This document shows, one piece after another, positions 6,715 through 15,576 of a DNA stretch of 26,002 bases. The DNA lies in the IMG/VR virus record IMGVR_UViG_3300031774_000131, positions 1-26,002 of that record. One strand, given 5' to 3'. Made by a program: the position numbers and the translations under genes. The DNA comes from a virus. The notes beneath the pieces are model-generated. The model was not told the origin of the DNA and did no database searches. It worked only from the letters and a program-made list of their open reading frames with translations. Within the stretch, counting starts at the first letter, position 1, and each line of letters begins with the position of its first letter.

Positions 6715-7019
6715 TCTTCCTTTTTCTTAGCCATTGGACAGTTTACTGTACCTTTATCTTTATTATTACTGCCAGTAGACAAGCCAAAAGTGGCTAGTGC
6801 TCCTGTAAAGACGCTGGCGACAAAGGTTATATCTGAGTTACCAGCTTTCTTAATCATTGGTAATTCAACATAATTCATGGTTATTATAAAGCCAGACCAA
6901 ACTACTACGCCAAGCCTGACGAATGTACCAAGGATCTGGATTTGATGTTCTTGATCCTCTGCAGCATCTTTAAGTTTACCTATTAGCCCTTTCTTTTTAT
7001 TTGGTGGGTTTCCTTCCAT
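6711..7019 (-). CDS. two-span membrane protein, holin-like
   Basis: A 102-residue protein with a charged N-terminus (NKKKGLIGKLKDAAEDQEHQ), a first hydrophobic span at about 30-50 (LGTFVRLGVVVWSGFIITMN), a second at about 64-82 (ITFVASVFTGALATFGLSTG) and a Lys/Glu-rich tail KKKEE. Size, two spans and charged tail suit a class II holin, and T7 also places its holin after the fibre gene. No endolysin is next to it, so the lysis role is an inference. It overlaps the Pro-rich membrane protein upstream by 37 bases and the signal-peptide protein downstream by four. Confidence 0.6.
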   Translation of the reverse strand: MEGNPPNKKKGLIGKLKDAAEDQEHQIQILGTFVRLGVVVWSGFIITMNYVELPMIKKAGNSDITFVASVFTGALATFGLSTGSNNKDKGTVNCPMAKKKEE

Positions 7020-7363
7020 TTATTAACTTTACCTTGAATGAATTTTTGTAGTTTCTTCTTTATCTGATCGAAGAAAGGTGTAGCTAGGGTGGTTGTCGCT
7101 ACTGCTGCCACAGCTGCATATGTTGCAGTTGCTACTACATCAGCCGTTGGCAGAGGTAACTGTATATCTAATACAGGTATATCCAGCTTAGGTGGGTCTG
7201 GAGTTTCAGTTTCTGTCTTTATTTCTTCCGTACCCTCTGGACGTTCAAGATCGCTAGGTGGAACGAATATCATTTTATATGATGGAACGTCAGCTGTAGG
7301 TAAAGGGATGGATATTGTTTCAACCGTATAGGCATCAGGTACTACTATGGTGGGTAGTTCCAC
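6983..7363 (-). CDS. Pro-rich protein with one membrane segment
   Basis: A 126-residue protein starting at GTG, which overlaps the preceding TAG as TAGTG. Residues 1-75 are rich in Pro, Val, Ile and Thr with the phrase PLPTADV occurring twice (about 21-27 and 71-77). A hydrophobic Ala/Thr/Val segment lies at about 77-96, followed by a basic tail (KKKLQKFIQGKVNKWKE). This is a long Pro-rich head joined to a C-terminal membrane anchor and a basic end. It precedes the holin-like gene and may belong to the lysis cassette, but I do not recognise its function. Confidence 0.65.
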   Translation of the reverse strand: MELPTIVVPDAYTVETISIPLPTADVPSYKMIFVPPSDLERPEGTEEIKTETETPDPPKLDIPVLDIQLPLPTADVVATATYAAVAAVATTTLATPFFDQIKKKLQKFIQGKVNKWKETHQIKRKG

Positions 7364-7824
7364 TAGCTAGGTTTAGTTGGAAAAGCTGGTGGTTTGTCCA
7401 CGTCACTAACTGTGCTTGGATAATTTCTTAGATCTTGTCTATATTTTTTCCAAGCATCTGACATAGTAACGTCAGAGCCAGCCATCCAATCAGTTTCTTG
7501 CAATAATCCGTTTCTTTCTGCTCTTATAGTATCTAACTTTTGTGCATCTGTTGGCTCGGTTGTGTTTCCCGGACCTGCTTTCCATCTTGTTTCCCAATCA
7601 GTTAGTGATTGTTTATATATACCAAGGTCTGTGATTTCTTCAACAGAATAATCTGTTTTTTCTACATGACCTTTATTAGTAGAAGTATTCCACTGTACAG
7701 CATGAACGTCTGCTGCTATATATGACAAATCTATGTCGCTGAAACCCCATGCACTTACTTGTCCGTCATAGGTAGCTTCCTTTATAACTGTTTTATCAGG
7801 AACCACTATCGTAAATTGACTCAT
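7363..7824 (-). CDS. phage tail-assembly chaperone-like protein
   Basis: A 153-residue protein. The C-terminal half holds the pattern of the phage tail assembly chaperone family often found beside fibre genes: LDTIRAERNGLLQETDWMAG, then DAWKKYRQDLRNYP and KPPAFPTKP. The N-terminal half (MSQFTIVVPDKTVIKEATYD) is a beta-rich module with several Trp. Such proteins are thought to help fibre or tail assembly rather than being virion components. It overlaps the Cys protein upstream by 29 bases and the next gene by one base. Confidence 0.75.
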   Translation of the reverse strand: MSQFTIVVPDKTVIKEATYDGQVSAWGFSDIDLSYIAADVHAVQWNTSTNKGHVEKTDYSVEEITDLGIYKQSLTDWETRWKAGPGNTTEPTDAQKLDTIRAERNGLLQETDWMAGSDVTMSDAWKKYRQDLRNYPSTVSDVDKPPAFPTKPS

Positions 7825-8110
7825 CGTCTATTATTGGTAAAGGTTTATTTTGTTGTTTAACAGGAATAATTGGTGAAAATAAATTTACAGTCTCGTTTCT
7901 AAATGATTCGATAGCTGCACCCTGTTGATTTATATGCTTAGTATTATCCATTTGTAAAAAAGGAATCCACGATACCGCACATCCCCATTCACTAACAGGG
8001 TCTCCGGTCTGTGGGTTGGAACCTCTTATTTCGGTGTACCAAGCACATTCAAGTGCTCGGCAGTTTTCACCTATAAGAGGACATAGTTTACCCTGTTCTA
8101 GTTTTGCCAT
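7796..8110 (-). CDS. 104-residue Cys/Trp-rich protein of cyanophage type
   Basis: Carries four spaced Cys in CPLIGENCRALECAWYTE and later WGCAVSWIPFL, then a helix with SFRNETVN and an acidic C-terminus. The Cys spacing suggests a metal site or disulfides; I recall the family as a conserved uncharacterised protein in marine cyanophages. It starts on a TAATG overlap with the second fibre gene, placing it among the fibre accessory genes. Confidence 0.75.
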   Translation of the reverse strand: MAKLEQGKLCPLIGENCRALECAWYTEIRGSNPQTGDPVSEWGCAVSWIPFLQMDNTKHINQQGAAIESFRNETVNLFSPIIPVKQQNKPLPIIDDESIYDSGS

Positions 8111-9453
8111 TAATCTTTGCTTGCAACTATTACGTCTATATATTGAACAGCCAGATCTAAGTTGCTGACACTAACATTGTGGTTGTGTGCACTACCAGAA
8201 AAACTAGCGTTGTGGTTGTGGGCTGTTCCACTTAATGAACCATTGTGGTCGTGTGAACTTCCACTAAATCCGTGAGAGTGCCCTCCACCACCACCTTCTT
8301 GGAGAGGGAAATACTGAACTGTTTTACTATAGTATGGACCCCATGCGTTACCACCATTATTAGTGTTAACCCTATTAACACCAGCAGTGTTTCCTTGGTT
8401 CACTGGGTTTACGTTATTATCTGGTCCAAAATAAGTACGGTGAGCGTGTGCAGGCATTTCGTTTGTAGACAGTGTATGACTGTTTACATTACCACTCGTA
8501 GAAACACTAGAAATAGATACGTTACCGCCCGCAGTTGTATTAGCAACTGAGATGTTACCTCCAGCTGTTGTATTACCGGCATTAGCTGTGATAGATCTAT
8601 CAGCCAAAGTATTACTAAACGCATTAGTACCACCAGAACCGGCAGTTCCAGACACAACTCTAAGAGCTCTGTTATCTACGTTACTTGTTACCTTTGTCCA
8701 ACCTGTAGGAGCTGATGTCTGTTGAAACAACATCTTTGTTCCAGACGCAAATGGTTGTACACCTGTTAAGTTAGCTCCACTAATAGCTGGTAAAGTAGCA
8801 GGGAATCTAGCATCAGGAAGAGTTCCCGAAGTTAAATTACTTGCACTAAGGGTTGTTAAGTCAACAGTTGCCCAAGTTAAACCACCTGTATTACCAGATT
8901 GTTTTTGTAAATACTGTCCATTAGATCCAGCATTAGATATATGTAGATTATCTTCATCAACGGATTGAGAAGACATATGTTCTAAATCTACTGCTCCAGC
9001 TGCTATATGTTCTGAGTTTATAACATCGTCTTGGATGTTGTCCCCGTCTATACAGTCGCCAGATAAGTGAGCATGATCAATAGAACCATCTACATAGTGT
9101 TCAGAATCTATCTGATCATCAGCTATGAGAGCATTTGTTATTTGATCTCCACCTATATCAGCTGTTGCTATTGTTCCGTCGACTAGGTTTGCACTAGCTA
9201 CGGTTACATCAGATGGTAAAGCTCCTGCTGCAAGTTTAGATGTTGCAAGGGAGTCGTTAGCTAGTCTGCCTGCAATAGATGCGGAAGATACGTTTGCCAT
9301 ATCTTCTGCTGCTACTGGATGACCTCCAGCTGTTGAGCCATCATGTACGACAAGTGTTTCCTTATCTGTATCTACTGTAACTTCGCCTTCGGCTCCGGTA
9401 AAGCTACCATGTTGCGAGGTTGTGCCTCGTCTTAATTTTAATAATTTTGCCAT
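8110..9453 (-). CDS. second tail fibre / adhesin with Mtd-like N-terminus and His-rich tip
   Basis: A 447-residue fibre protein. Residues 1-55 (LKLRRGTTSQHGSFTGAEGE, then TVDTDKETLVVHDGSTAGG) match the N-terminal domain of the major tropism determinant type, which docks fibres to the virion. Residues 60-180 repeat short INSEHIAAGAVD-like blocks as in triple-stranded fibres. From about 235 a tail-collar-like module begins (FQQTSAPTGWTKV), with HTLSTNEMPAHAHR, and the C-terminus is Gly/His-rich with several HxH motifs. Receptor binding is the likely role. A block at about 70-100 closely matches the upstream fibre. TAATG overlaps join it to both neighbours. Confidence 0.85.
   Translation of the reverse strand: MAKLLKLRRGTTSQHGSFTGAEGEVTVDTDKETLVVHDGSTAGGHPVAAEDMANVSSASIAGRLANDSLATSKLAAGALPSDVTVASANLVDGTIATADIGGDQITNALIADDQIDSEHYVDGSIDHAHLSGDCIDGDNIQDDVINSEHIAAGAVDLEHMSSQSVDEDNLHISNAGSNGQYLQKQSGNTGGLTWATVDLTTLSASNLTSGTLPDARFPATLPAISGANLTGVQPFASGTKMLFQQTSAPTGWTKVTSNVDNRALRVVSGTAGSGGTNAFSNTLADRSITANAGNTTAGGNISVANTTAGGNVSISSVSTSGNVNSHTLSTNEMPAHAHRTYFGPDNNVNPVNQGNTAGVNRVNTNNGGNAWGPYYSKTVQYFPLQEGGGGGHSHGFSGSSHDHNGSLSGTAHNHNASFSGSAHNHNVSVSNLDLAVQYIDVIVASKD
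8170..8280. repeat. 33-bp repeats coding the HxH tip of the second fibre
   Basis: About three degenerate 33-bp units encode the 11-residue phrases FSGSSHDHNGS, LSGTAHNHNAS and FSGSAHNHNVS. GHSHG precedes them and a PAHAHR motif lies further upstream in the protein. HxH motifs of this kind coordinate metal ions in the needle-like tip of the T4 long tail fibre, so a metal-stabilised receptor-binding tip is plausible. Confidence 0.7.
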
Positions 9454-11780
9454 TATGAGAGAGTTCCGAAGTCGAGTTGTAAATTATTTCCGCTGACTGT
9501 TCCTACCTCGGTTAGGTTTTTATCGTTACAGTCTAAATGGTTTGCTAATGCAGGGTTTGCATCATTAATCACTCCGGCTATACCGGGAGATATAGCTACC
9601 CACGAACTACTGTTGTAGTAATTAAGTGCGTTAGCTGTGGTATTGTACCAGAGATCTCCTTCCGAGGGTGATGATGGAGTTCCACTCTGTATTACATATT
9701 CGTCTGCATATCTATTTACATTTGCTATTGCACCACCAACTGTATTTACATTGGAAATTGCACCGGCTACTGTATTAATATTTGAGGCATTAGAGACTGC
9801 ACTGTTAATATTAGAAGCGTTGGAAACAGCAGAGTTAATATTGGAAGAGTTTCCGGCTACTGCTGTAATGTTTGAGTTGTTACCGGCTACAGTTGTAACA
9901 TTTGAATTATTTCCTGCTACTGTATTTACGTTCGATATATTTGACGCAACTGTATTTACATTAGTTATATTTGATCCAACAGTATTAACTGAGTTATTTC
10001 CAGATCCAGTATTTACCGCATCTGTAATGTTTCCTAAATCTTCGCTATAAGTAATCTGCCCTGCAACAATATTAATGTTAGTTAGGTCAGACTGGTTAGG
10101 TGTAATGGGACTATATCCGTCTCCAGAAGTACCATCATAGACCATCATAACTTTGTTAGATGAACTATCAAACCATAAGTCACCATTAGTTAAAGAACTA
10201 CTGTTAGCTCTAGCTGTTGGTGCAGAAGCATTGACTTGGTATCTATTAGCAAAAGTATCTATATTTGTTACGTTAGCTCCAGCAGCAGAAATATTAACTG
10301 CGTTTGCAGCTACAGTTGTAACCTCAGTAGCTTTAGGTGTAAGTCTATGGAATGTGTATGTATGTAATGTAGTTGTAGTCTCTACAATAGCACCAAAGCC
10401 TGCTGCAAGGACTGTTGAACCGCAACCAGTAATAGTTACAGTATTTCCACTCCCAGCTCCATTAGCGATAGTTACAGTTCCACCGCTTGGTGTACGTGCA
10501 CTTCCGATAGCCTTAATAGATACAAGAGTACCGGCACCATTATTTACATCAGGGTTAGCTGTAGGAAAAGCTGTCTCACTTGCTATAGGTACAAAACCAC
10601 CAACATCATCAACAAGATCAATAATACGAGCGTCAATAGCAGCAGTAGTAGCCACTTTTGAATCAACACTAGACCATGTAACTCCACTAGCTATAGTTTC
10701 AGTAGAGTCTTGTCTAAGGAATGCAGCGTCCGCTTCTGTTTCTGTGTAATATCTACTATCTAAAGATGTAGTATTCATCTCAGATAACTCAAGTTTATCA
10801 GATTGAAGTAGAGTTTTTATTTCACCAGAAGTTTGGTCGGCGGTAGCCGCTGTCTCTATATTAGCTAATTTAGTTTGCTCTGCATCACTAAACTCGTTAG
10901 TATCAGCATTTGCTTCATAGGCAGTTTTGATTTCTGCATTAGTCTGATCCGCAGTAGCTGAAGCTTCTATTGCGTTTAATTTACTGTGGTCTGCATCTGT
11001 AAAGACATTACTATCAGTAGCAGCTTCAACAGCAGCTCTAATTTCAGCATTACTTTGATCTGCGGTAGCTCCACTTTCTATTCCGTCTAGTTTAGTACCA
11101 TCAGCAGCTACGTCACGACCATCAACTGTTCCTGATACAGCAATGTTACCTGTAACAGTCTGAGCACCACTAGCCAATGTACCGCTAGTTGATACGTTTT
11201 GAGATCCAAAAGCCGGGGTAACTTTAGTACCTGTTATAGCAGCTGAAGAATTAATATCAGCATCAACTATAGTACCATTTACTAAGTTAGCACTTGCTAC
11301 AGTGATATCTGTAGGCAATGCACCACTACCTAGTTTTGCCATGGTTACATTGTCATCAGCTATTTTAGCTGTAGTGACATTAGCGTCCCTTATCTTAGCT
11401 GTCTGTACAGCCGCATCTTTTATATCAGATGTTAATATTGTTTGATTCTGTTCTTCTTGTGCAGCATATAATATCTGCGTCATGTTGTTGTTAAGGTCTC
11501 CTGCCTTAACTGCCGATCCTGCTGTATAAGTTGCTTTAGCGGTGTCTACATCCGTGTCACGATAAATACGTATGGCGGCAGGACTGGATGGTATATTCCC
11601 TGACGTAAATACTACATTACCGCCACCTGTTGTAGTGTAGCTAGTAATGTTATAATGATTACCTGATGTTTTAATGACTCCATCAACATCTACTTTAATA
11701 TCGGCTTCCTTGTAAGAAGGGAATGAAAATGCTTTTGTTGCATTTCCATCACCTGTAAAATCTACGAATGTTGTTGCCAT
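9453..11780 (-). CDS. tail fibre protein, T7 gp17 type N-terminus
   Basis: A 775-residue fibre, longer than the 553 of T7 gp17. Residues 1-115 (beginning MATTFVDFTGDGNATKAFSF and including RIYRDTDVD and AGDLNNNMTQILYAAQEEQ) form the T7 tail-fibre N-terminal domain that attaches to the tail. Next come KIADDNVT-type repeats, three 37-residue ATADQ repeats, a domain with GSGNTVTITGCG, a GDLWFDSSSNKVMMVYDG module, a nine-unit NVNTVAG repeat shaft and a second SEGDLWYNTTANAL module near the end. Adsorption to the host is the expected role. There is no strong Shine-Dalgarno ahead of the ATG. The stop overlaps the next fibre gene as TAATG. Confidence 0.92.
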   Translation of the reverse strand: MATTFVDFTGDGNATKAFSFPSYKEADIKVDVDGVIKTSGNHYNITSYTTTGGGNVVFTSGNIPSSPAAIRIYRDTDVDTAKATYTAGSAVKAGDLNNNMTQILYAAQEEQNQTILTSDIKDAAVQTAKIRDANVTTAKIADDNVTMAKLGSGALPTDITVASANLVNGTIVDADINSSAAITGTKVTPAFGSQNVSTSGTLASGAQTVTGNIAVSGTVDGRDVAADGTKLDGIESGATADQSNAEIRAAVEAATDSNVFTDADHSKLNAIEASATADQTNAEIKTAYEANADTNEFSDAEQTKLANIETAATADQTSGEIKTLLQSDKLELSEMNTTSLDSRYYTETEADAAFLRQDSTETIASGVTWSSVDSKVATTAAIDARIIDLVDDVGGFVPIASETAFPTANPDVNNGAGTLVSIKAIGSARTPSGGTVTIANGAGSGNTVTITGCGSTVLAAGFGAIVETTTTLHTYTFHRLTPKATEVTTVAANAVNISAAGANVTNIDTFANRYQVNASAPTARANSSSLTNGDLWFDSSSNKVMMVYDGTSGDGYSPITPNQSDLTNINIVAGQITYSEDLGNITDAVNTGSGNNSVNTVGSNITNVNTVASNISNVNTVAGNNSNVTTVAGNNSNITAVAGNSSNINSAVSNASNINSAVSNASNINTVAGAISNVNTVGGAIANVNRYADEYVIQSGTPSSPSEGDLWYNTTANALNYYNSSSWVAISPGIAGVINDANPALANHLDCNDKNLTEVGTVSGNNLQLDFGTLS
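9721..9990. repeat. nine tandem 30-bp units in the fibre gene
   Basis: Nine exactly 30-bp units run from 9721 to 9990 without length change, coding ten-residue units of the form NxNTVAGNxS. Units differ in sequence (TTVAG, TAVAG, NSAVS, NTVGG) but keep Asn and small hydrophobics at fixed places, the pattern of a repetitive triple-helical or beta-spiral fibre shaft. It is coding sequence, not a non-coding array. Confidence 0.9.
10780..11100. repeat. three 111-bp (37-residue) repeats in the fibre gene
   Basis: The phrase ATADQ followed by a short helix (AEIRAAVEA, AEIKTAYEA, GEIKTLLQ) and then a DxxFxDAxxxKLxxIE segment recurs with a period of exactly 111 bp (equivalent GATC/GGTC points near 10838, 10949 and 11060). 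The third unit, towards the C-terminus, is incomplete. Such repeats are common in phage fibre proteins and likely form a coiled or triple-stranded segment. Confidence 0.8.
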
Positions 11781-11793
11781 TTATTTAAAGTTG

Positions 11794-11916
11794 TTAAGAT
11801 CCGACTTTTAATTGTTTACACTTGCCCGTTTTCGGATCTCTTGCGAAACCAGAGGGACATTCTTTTTCATTTTTAGTGGTTGTTTTAGAACCATCTTCTT
11901 TGTAAGTATCTGCCAT
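11794..11916 (-). CDS. 40-residue protein with CPSGF...C motif
   Basis: Encodes MADTYKEDGSKTTTKNEKE followed by CPSGFARDPKTGKC and a basic end. The CPxGFxxDPxTGxC segment resembles short Cys loops seen in small cyanophage proteins and in EGF-like or chitin-binding peptides; with only two Cys it would form one disulfide or none. Its ATG abuts the stop of the gp16-like gene, and it lies just before the tail-fibre gene. Short, but junction and composition support it. Confidence 0.6.
   Translation of the reverse strand: MADTYKEDGSKTTTKNEKECPSGFARDPKTGKCKQLKVGS
11797..11839. repeat. 8-bp inverted repeat before the tail fibre gene
   Basis: AGATCCGA (11797-11804) and TCGGATCT (11832-11839) are perfect inverted repeats with a 27-base spacer. 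They overlap the 3' end of the 40-residue gene and end about 17 bases before the fibre ATG. The minus-strand hairpin is followed by TTAACAACTTT, not a U run, so it is not a convincing terminator. It might be an RNA processing or mRNA-protecting hairpin. Confidence 0.4.
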
Positions 11917-14900
11917 TTATTTATACATGGATAGTAATTTACCTGTGTCTATTTGTTTTTGACGTTGTGCTTGCTTGCCAAGTAGCTGTTCTTGCATGAT
12001 GTCTTGTACTATACGTGTGCCAGAGATTTTATTCCAAGCTCTTCTACGTATTTGAGCAAAGAGTCTACCAATCACTCTGTTATGATAGTAGTCTTTATTA
12101 TCATACTCGCCACGCTTTCCGCTTTTTATATCGTTATCCCTTTCTCGCATTGAAGCTATAATTCTAGGATCTCGAGCTAATTTATTAAGCTGAAGCTCAG
12201 CATTCTCTTCTCCAATAGCTTTTGCAAATAGAGATCTTATTTTAGCATCTTTCGTTAAGTTTGTACCATCTGGTGCAAAGAATATTGATTGTCTCATATC
12301 ATGACCAGATTCCCACGCTAACTGTCTACCGGGGCTTTGCTCTAGATTTAAAGGTATAGGACTAACAGCATTATAAGCACGTGTCATGAAGTCCCAATCT
12401 TTTAGAGGCTTACCGTTAAGTAGATCATACTTGATAGGTAAGTCTCGGCCACGACCGGCTATTTGTTCAGTTATTAAGTTTCTATTACGTATAGACTGTA
12501 AAACTCCTGAGTTTATTTCACGCATATGTGGAGTAAATAACTTACCAAGTTCGTTACGTATACCAGAAAGAGGTACAGTATTATTAGCAAGTCCAGCTAC
12601 AATACGTTGACCCTGTCCGGGTTTAGCTCCGAATAAGTCAACAAAGGATTGTAGTCCAGCTAAATAAGACTTACTTGTAACGGCTTGTGCAACTACAAGA
12701 GATATCTTACCTAATTGATTCTCTGTCCATTCTTCACCCATAAGTTGACTTGCATCACCTACGTCACATATTGTAGACGCAATAAGGTTAAAAGGTTCCA
12801 TCGACTCATAACCTACTAATACACCACCAACCTTACATGATCTTCCTTTCCAACCACTATCTACCCAAACTTGTCTTGTTTGTCTATCAACTGGTCCATT
12901 ACCAGTAAGATCGCCTCTCATCCAAGCCTGTGCAGCCATGAATACAACACCAGCACCTATCGCTAATCTACCTGTTTGTAGAGACTTAGCGTTCATTAAT
13001 TCCTCTACTGAGTTTATTCCATACTTAGCTAAACCACTGATATCATTAGGATTAGCAAATGCTATATCATTAAATTCCTTAACTAAGAAGTTAAAACCGG
13101 GTGTATGTTTACCTGTTAAAGCAAGTCCATTTACACCAGTTCTAGCGAATAAAAAGAAAGGTCTAGCTAAAGGAGCAGCACTGAATACATCATTAAGACC
13201 TTTAGAAAAACCTGTAAGATCTTGAGTTAGTGTTACTTCTTTTCGTGCAAACTCTGTAGCTTCGTCAATTATATTACCTTGTGCATCGAAGACTTGAGAA
13301 TAGAAATCATCCTCATAAGCCTTCATTAATTCTGGTGTAATCTCTGGTAATTCAATTCCATTACCCTGCATATCAAGAACACGACGCATAGCTTTTTCAC
13401 GCATCTTAGCTCTACCTAAAATGTAAGCAAATGAATCATCAGTAGCTGCCATCATTTTAGTTGAATATGTCAGCAAATTAGAATTATTCATTCCACGTGC
13501 TAAGTTAGCAACAGCAAATGCAGCTTGTTCGCCAGCATCAGCTCTGCCACTATCTTCTGCCCAACGGCGTAAGATCTCCCAGTTAGCATCGTTCTGTGTA
13601 AAGTCAGTATAACGTGTCTTAATATTTCTTATATCACCTTTAAAGTAAGAATTTAATCTACTTCTAAATAAATCAAACGACTCTGGTACTGCATCTAACA
13701 AAGCATTCGTAGATGCGAGGCTTGAACGTACTGTAGCAGCGTCACCAGTAAAGGGGAATCTTATCACAGCACCTAAAGCTGTTGCAAGAGGTCTCATAAA
13801 CGTTGCAGTAGATGTACCCATAATCGCCCGAATCGGTGTTTTAGGTCCAGACAAAATACTATGAGTCATTACACCTTCTAATTCTTTTATAAGAGCACCA
13901 GTTCTAGCTGGTCCCTTTCCATATGATCCACCTTTCAATACGGTTCTAGCCCATCTATCGAAGTCTTCTAAAGTGTTTAAGTCTTTCATCATAGAGAAAG
14001 CTTCAAATAGTGCATTCATTAAATCATCACTAGGATCTTCTTTAGCTATTTTAAGCATAGTCATGACTGATTCTTTCATATCTGCCATTTCTTGTGCCAT
14101 AGCATCTTCTAAGACTTTCTTAGATCCTTTACCAGCACTTAAAGCTCTGAATGAATCAGATTTTACAAACCTAGCTTTCTTAGTTTGATATAATGCAGTT
14201 AACATAGTATCAACAATTTGTTTAGCTGGTCCGTCAATATCGTCTAAGTCAACTAGGTCTGCTATTTCACGTCCAGCGATACCTGTATCACGTAATTGTC
14301 TAAGTAAAGTACCAGATATTAAATCAGCTACAACTACATTCTTAGATGTCCATACTTCAACACCATCAATAATATCAGGTTGAGCTTCTAATAACTCCTT
14401 TAAGTATTCAGTAGCAGACATATCAGCAGCATTTCTACCTAGTGTTATACGTTGATGTGCTTCTACTGATTCTTTAAATGTCTGTGCTAGTTTAACTCTA
14501 TCACCTTTTGCAGCATCTAATTGTTGAGCAAACTTTTCACTACTAATAAGTCCTTTATAGATACGTTCTACTTGAGCTGCATCTGTAGCAGCTTCCTGTG
14601 CTATACGTTCACGTTCTAAAGGTGTAGTAACTGATCCAGCAGAGCCTTCTTCAGCTCCCCACTCCTTACGAGTACGAGAGAGCTGATCCTTTGCTGCGTC
14701 TGGATCTACTTCTGTTATATGTGCACCTTGATGTGGTTGAGATATAGGTGCATTCTTATCTGCTCTAAACTGTGCTTCACCACGTCTTAATTGTGCTAAG
14801 CCGTTTGCAACAGTTTGATCTTTTAAACTTTTATTTCTCTTTATAATAGCGTCTATAGCCGGTTGAGATCCTTTCTTGACTGTCCATAATAGACCATCAA

Positions 14901-15576
14901 AGAATAGACCTATACCCATACCTTCTACGATATTCTTTATCTTCAACATAACAGGGTGGTCAGTATCCTTAGTAGCTAATGGAGTATCAGCCCAACCATA
15001 CCTTTCACGCAGAGCACCTAAAGCATTCTGCTCATCTGACTCCTTAGAAACGAGATCAGTTGCAGCACCTAATGCCATACCTCTTACGAAGTTACCTTTA
15101 GTTAAAGCTACTAAACCAGCTGGTATAGAGACAACTCCAGTAGCTGCTACTCCTTTTGCTGCGACAAGTGCGGCAGCTGACATAGATCCAAAATGAACTA
15201 AGGATCTAAGTTGCTTACCCCACCATGTCTTTGTTTCTATAGGATTATCATAAGCTCCGAAAGGACTCCACTCGGGTCTGTACTCTCCAAATTCTTCCTT
15301 TTCTTTCTGCATTTGTCCAGACAAAGCATCAGCTGTACGCTCTGGAAATGTAGCGATAGATGATGCTGTATCTTGTAGACCACCAGACAGGATGGATTGA
15401 CCTTCTTTTATTAAACCTTGAAGACCTCCGATACCTTCTTCTACGTTTCTAGGATCTTCTTGAATATCTGCATCTTGTTGCTCTAGTTCAAGTTCCTCGG
15501 ATTCTTCGAGTTGTTGGTTTTGTTGTTCAAGGCGGTATCTATCAATGTCTTGTTGACTGAATTGTGAGTTTGTCAT
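11917..15576 (-). CDS. internal virion (ejection core) protein, T7 gp16-like
   Basis: A 1219-residue protein in the gp16 position (T7 gp16: 1318). The first 45 residues are Gln/Glu-rich. A hydrophobic Ala/Gly segment at about 133-160 ([20 protein letters not shown]) is the likely membrane-inserting part. The rest is mostly helical and charged. In T7, gp16 leaves the virion and helps form the trans-envelope DNA channel. I do not see the lytic transglycosylase domain of the T7 gp16 N-terminus. The start follows immediately after the gp15-like stop codon, with no Shine-Dalgarno but an A/G-rich leader made by the Lys codons. Identity rests on size, order and composition. Confidence 0.82.
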   Translation of the reverse strand: MTNSQFSQQDIDRYRLEQQNQQLEESEELELEQQDADIQEDPRNVEEGIGGLQGLIKEGQSILSGGLQDTASSIATFPERTADALSGQMQKEKEEFGEYRPEWSPFGAYDNPIETKTWWGKQLRSLVHFGSMSAAALVAAKGVAATGVVSIPAGLVALTKGNFVRGMALGAATDLVSKESDEQNALGALRERYGWADTPLATKDTDHPVMLKIKNIVEGMGIGLFFDGLLWTVKKGSQPAIDAIIKRNKSLKDQTVANGLAQLRRGEAQFRADKNAPISQPHQGAHITEVDPDAAKDQLSRTRKEWGAEEGSAGSVTTPLERERIAQEAATDAAQVERIYKGLISSEKFAQQLDAAKGDRVKLAQTFKESVEAHQRITLGRNAADMSATEYLKELLEAQPDIIDGVEVWTSKNVVVADLISGTLLRQLRDTGIAGREIADLVDLDDIDGPAKQIVDTMLTALYQTKKARFVKSDSFRALSAGKGSKKVLEDAMAQEMADMKESVMTMLKIAKEDPSDDLMNALFEAFSMMKDLNTLEDFDRWARTVLKGGSYGKGPARTGALIKELEGVMTHSILSGPKTPIRAIMGTSTATFMRPLATALGAVIRFPFTGDAATVRSSLASTNALLDAVPESFDLFRSRLNSYFKGDIRNIKTRYTDFTQNDANWEILRRWAEDSGRADAGEQAAFAVANLARGMNNSNLLTYSTKMMAATDDSFAYILGRAKMREKAMRRVLDMQGNGIELPEITPELMKAYEDDFYSQVFDAQGNIIDEATEFARKEVTLTQDLTGFSKGLNDVFSAAPLARPFFLFARTGVNGLALTGKHTPGFNFLVKEFNDIAFANPNDISGLAKYGINSVEELMNAKSLQTGRLAIGAGVVFMAAQAWMRGDLTGNGPVDRQTRQVWVDSGWKGRSCKVGGVLVGYESMEPFNLIASTICDVGDASQLMGEEWTENQLGKISLVVAQAVTSKSYLAGLQSFVDLFGAKPGQGQRIVAGLANNTVPLSGIRNELGKLFTPHMREINSGVLQSIRNRNLITEQIAGRGRDLPIKYDLLNGKPLKDWDFMTRAYNAVSPIPLNLEQSPGRQLAWESGHDMRQSIFFAPDGTNLTKDAKIRSLFAKAIGEENAELQLNKLARDPRIIASMRERDNDIKSGKRGEYDNKDYYHNRVIGRLFAQIRRRAWNKISGTRIVQDIMQEQLLGKQAQRQKQIDTGKLLSMYK

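Noticed and set aside
9721-9990. Tandem 30-bp units considered as a CRISPR-like array
   Set aside because: The units have no constant repeat with variable spacers; they are in frame in a fibre gene and code a regular ten-residue protein repeat.
9637-10749. Long plus-strand open frames opposite the fibre gene
   Set aside because: They are antisense shadows of the biased, repetitive fibre coding sequence; they show low-complexity Ala/Val/Thr/Leu content, no ribosome binding sites and no recognisable domain.
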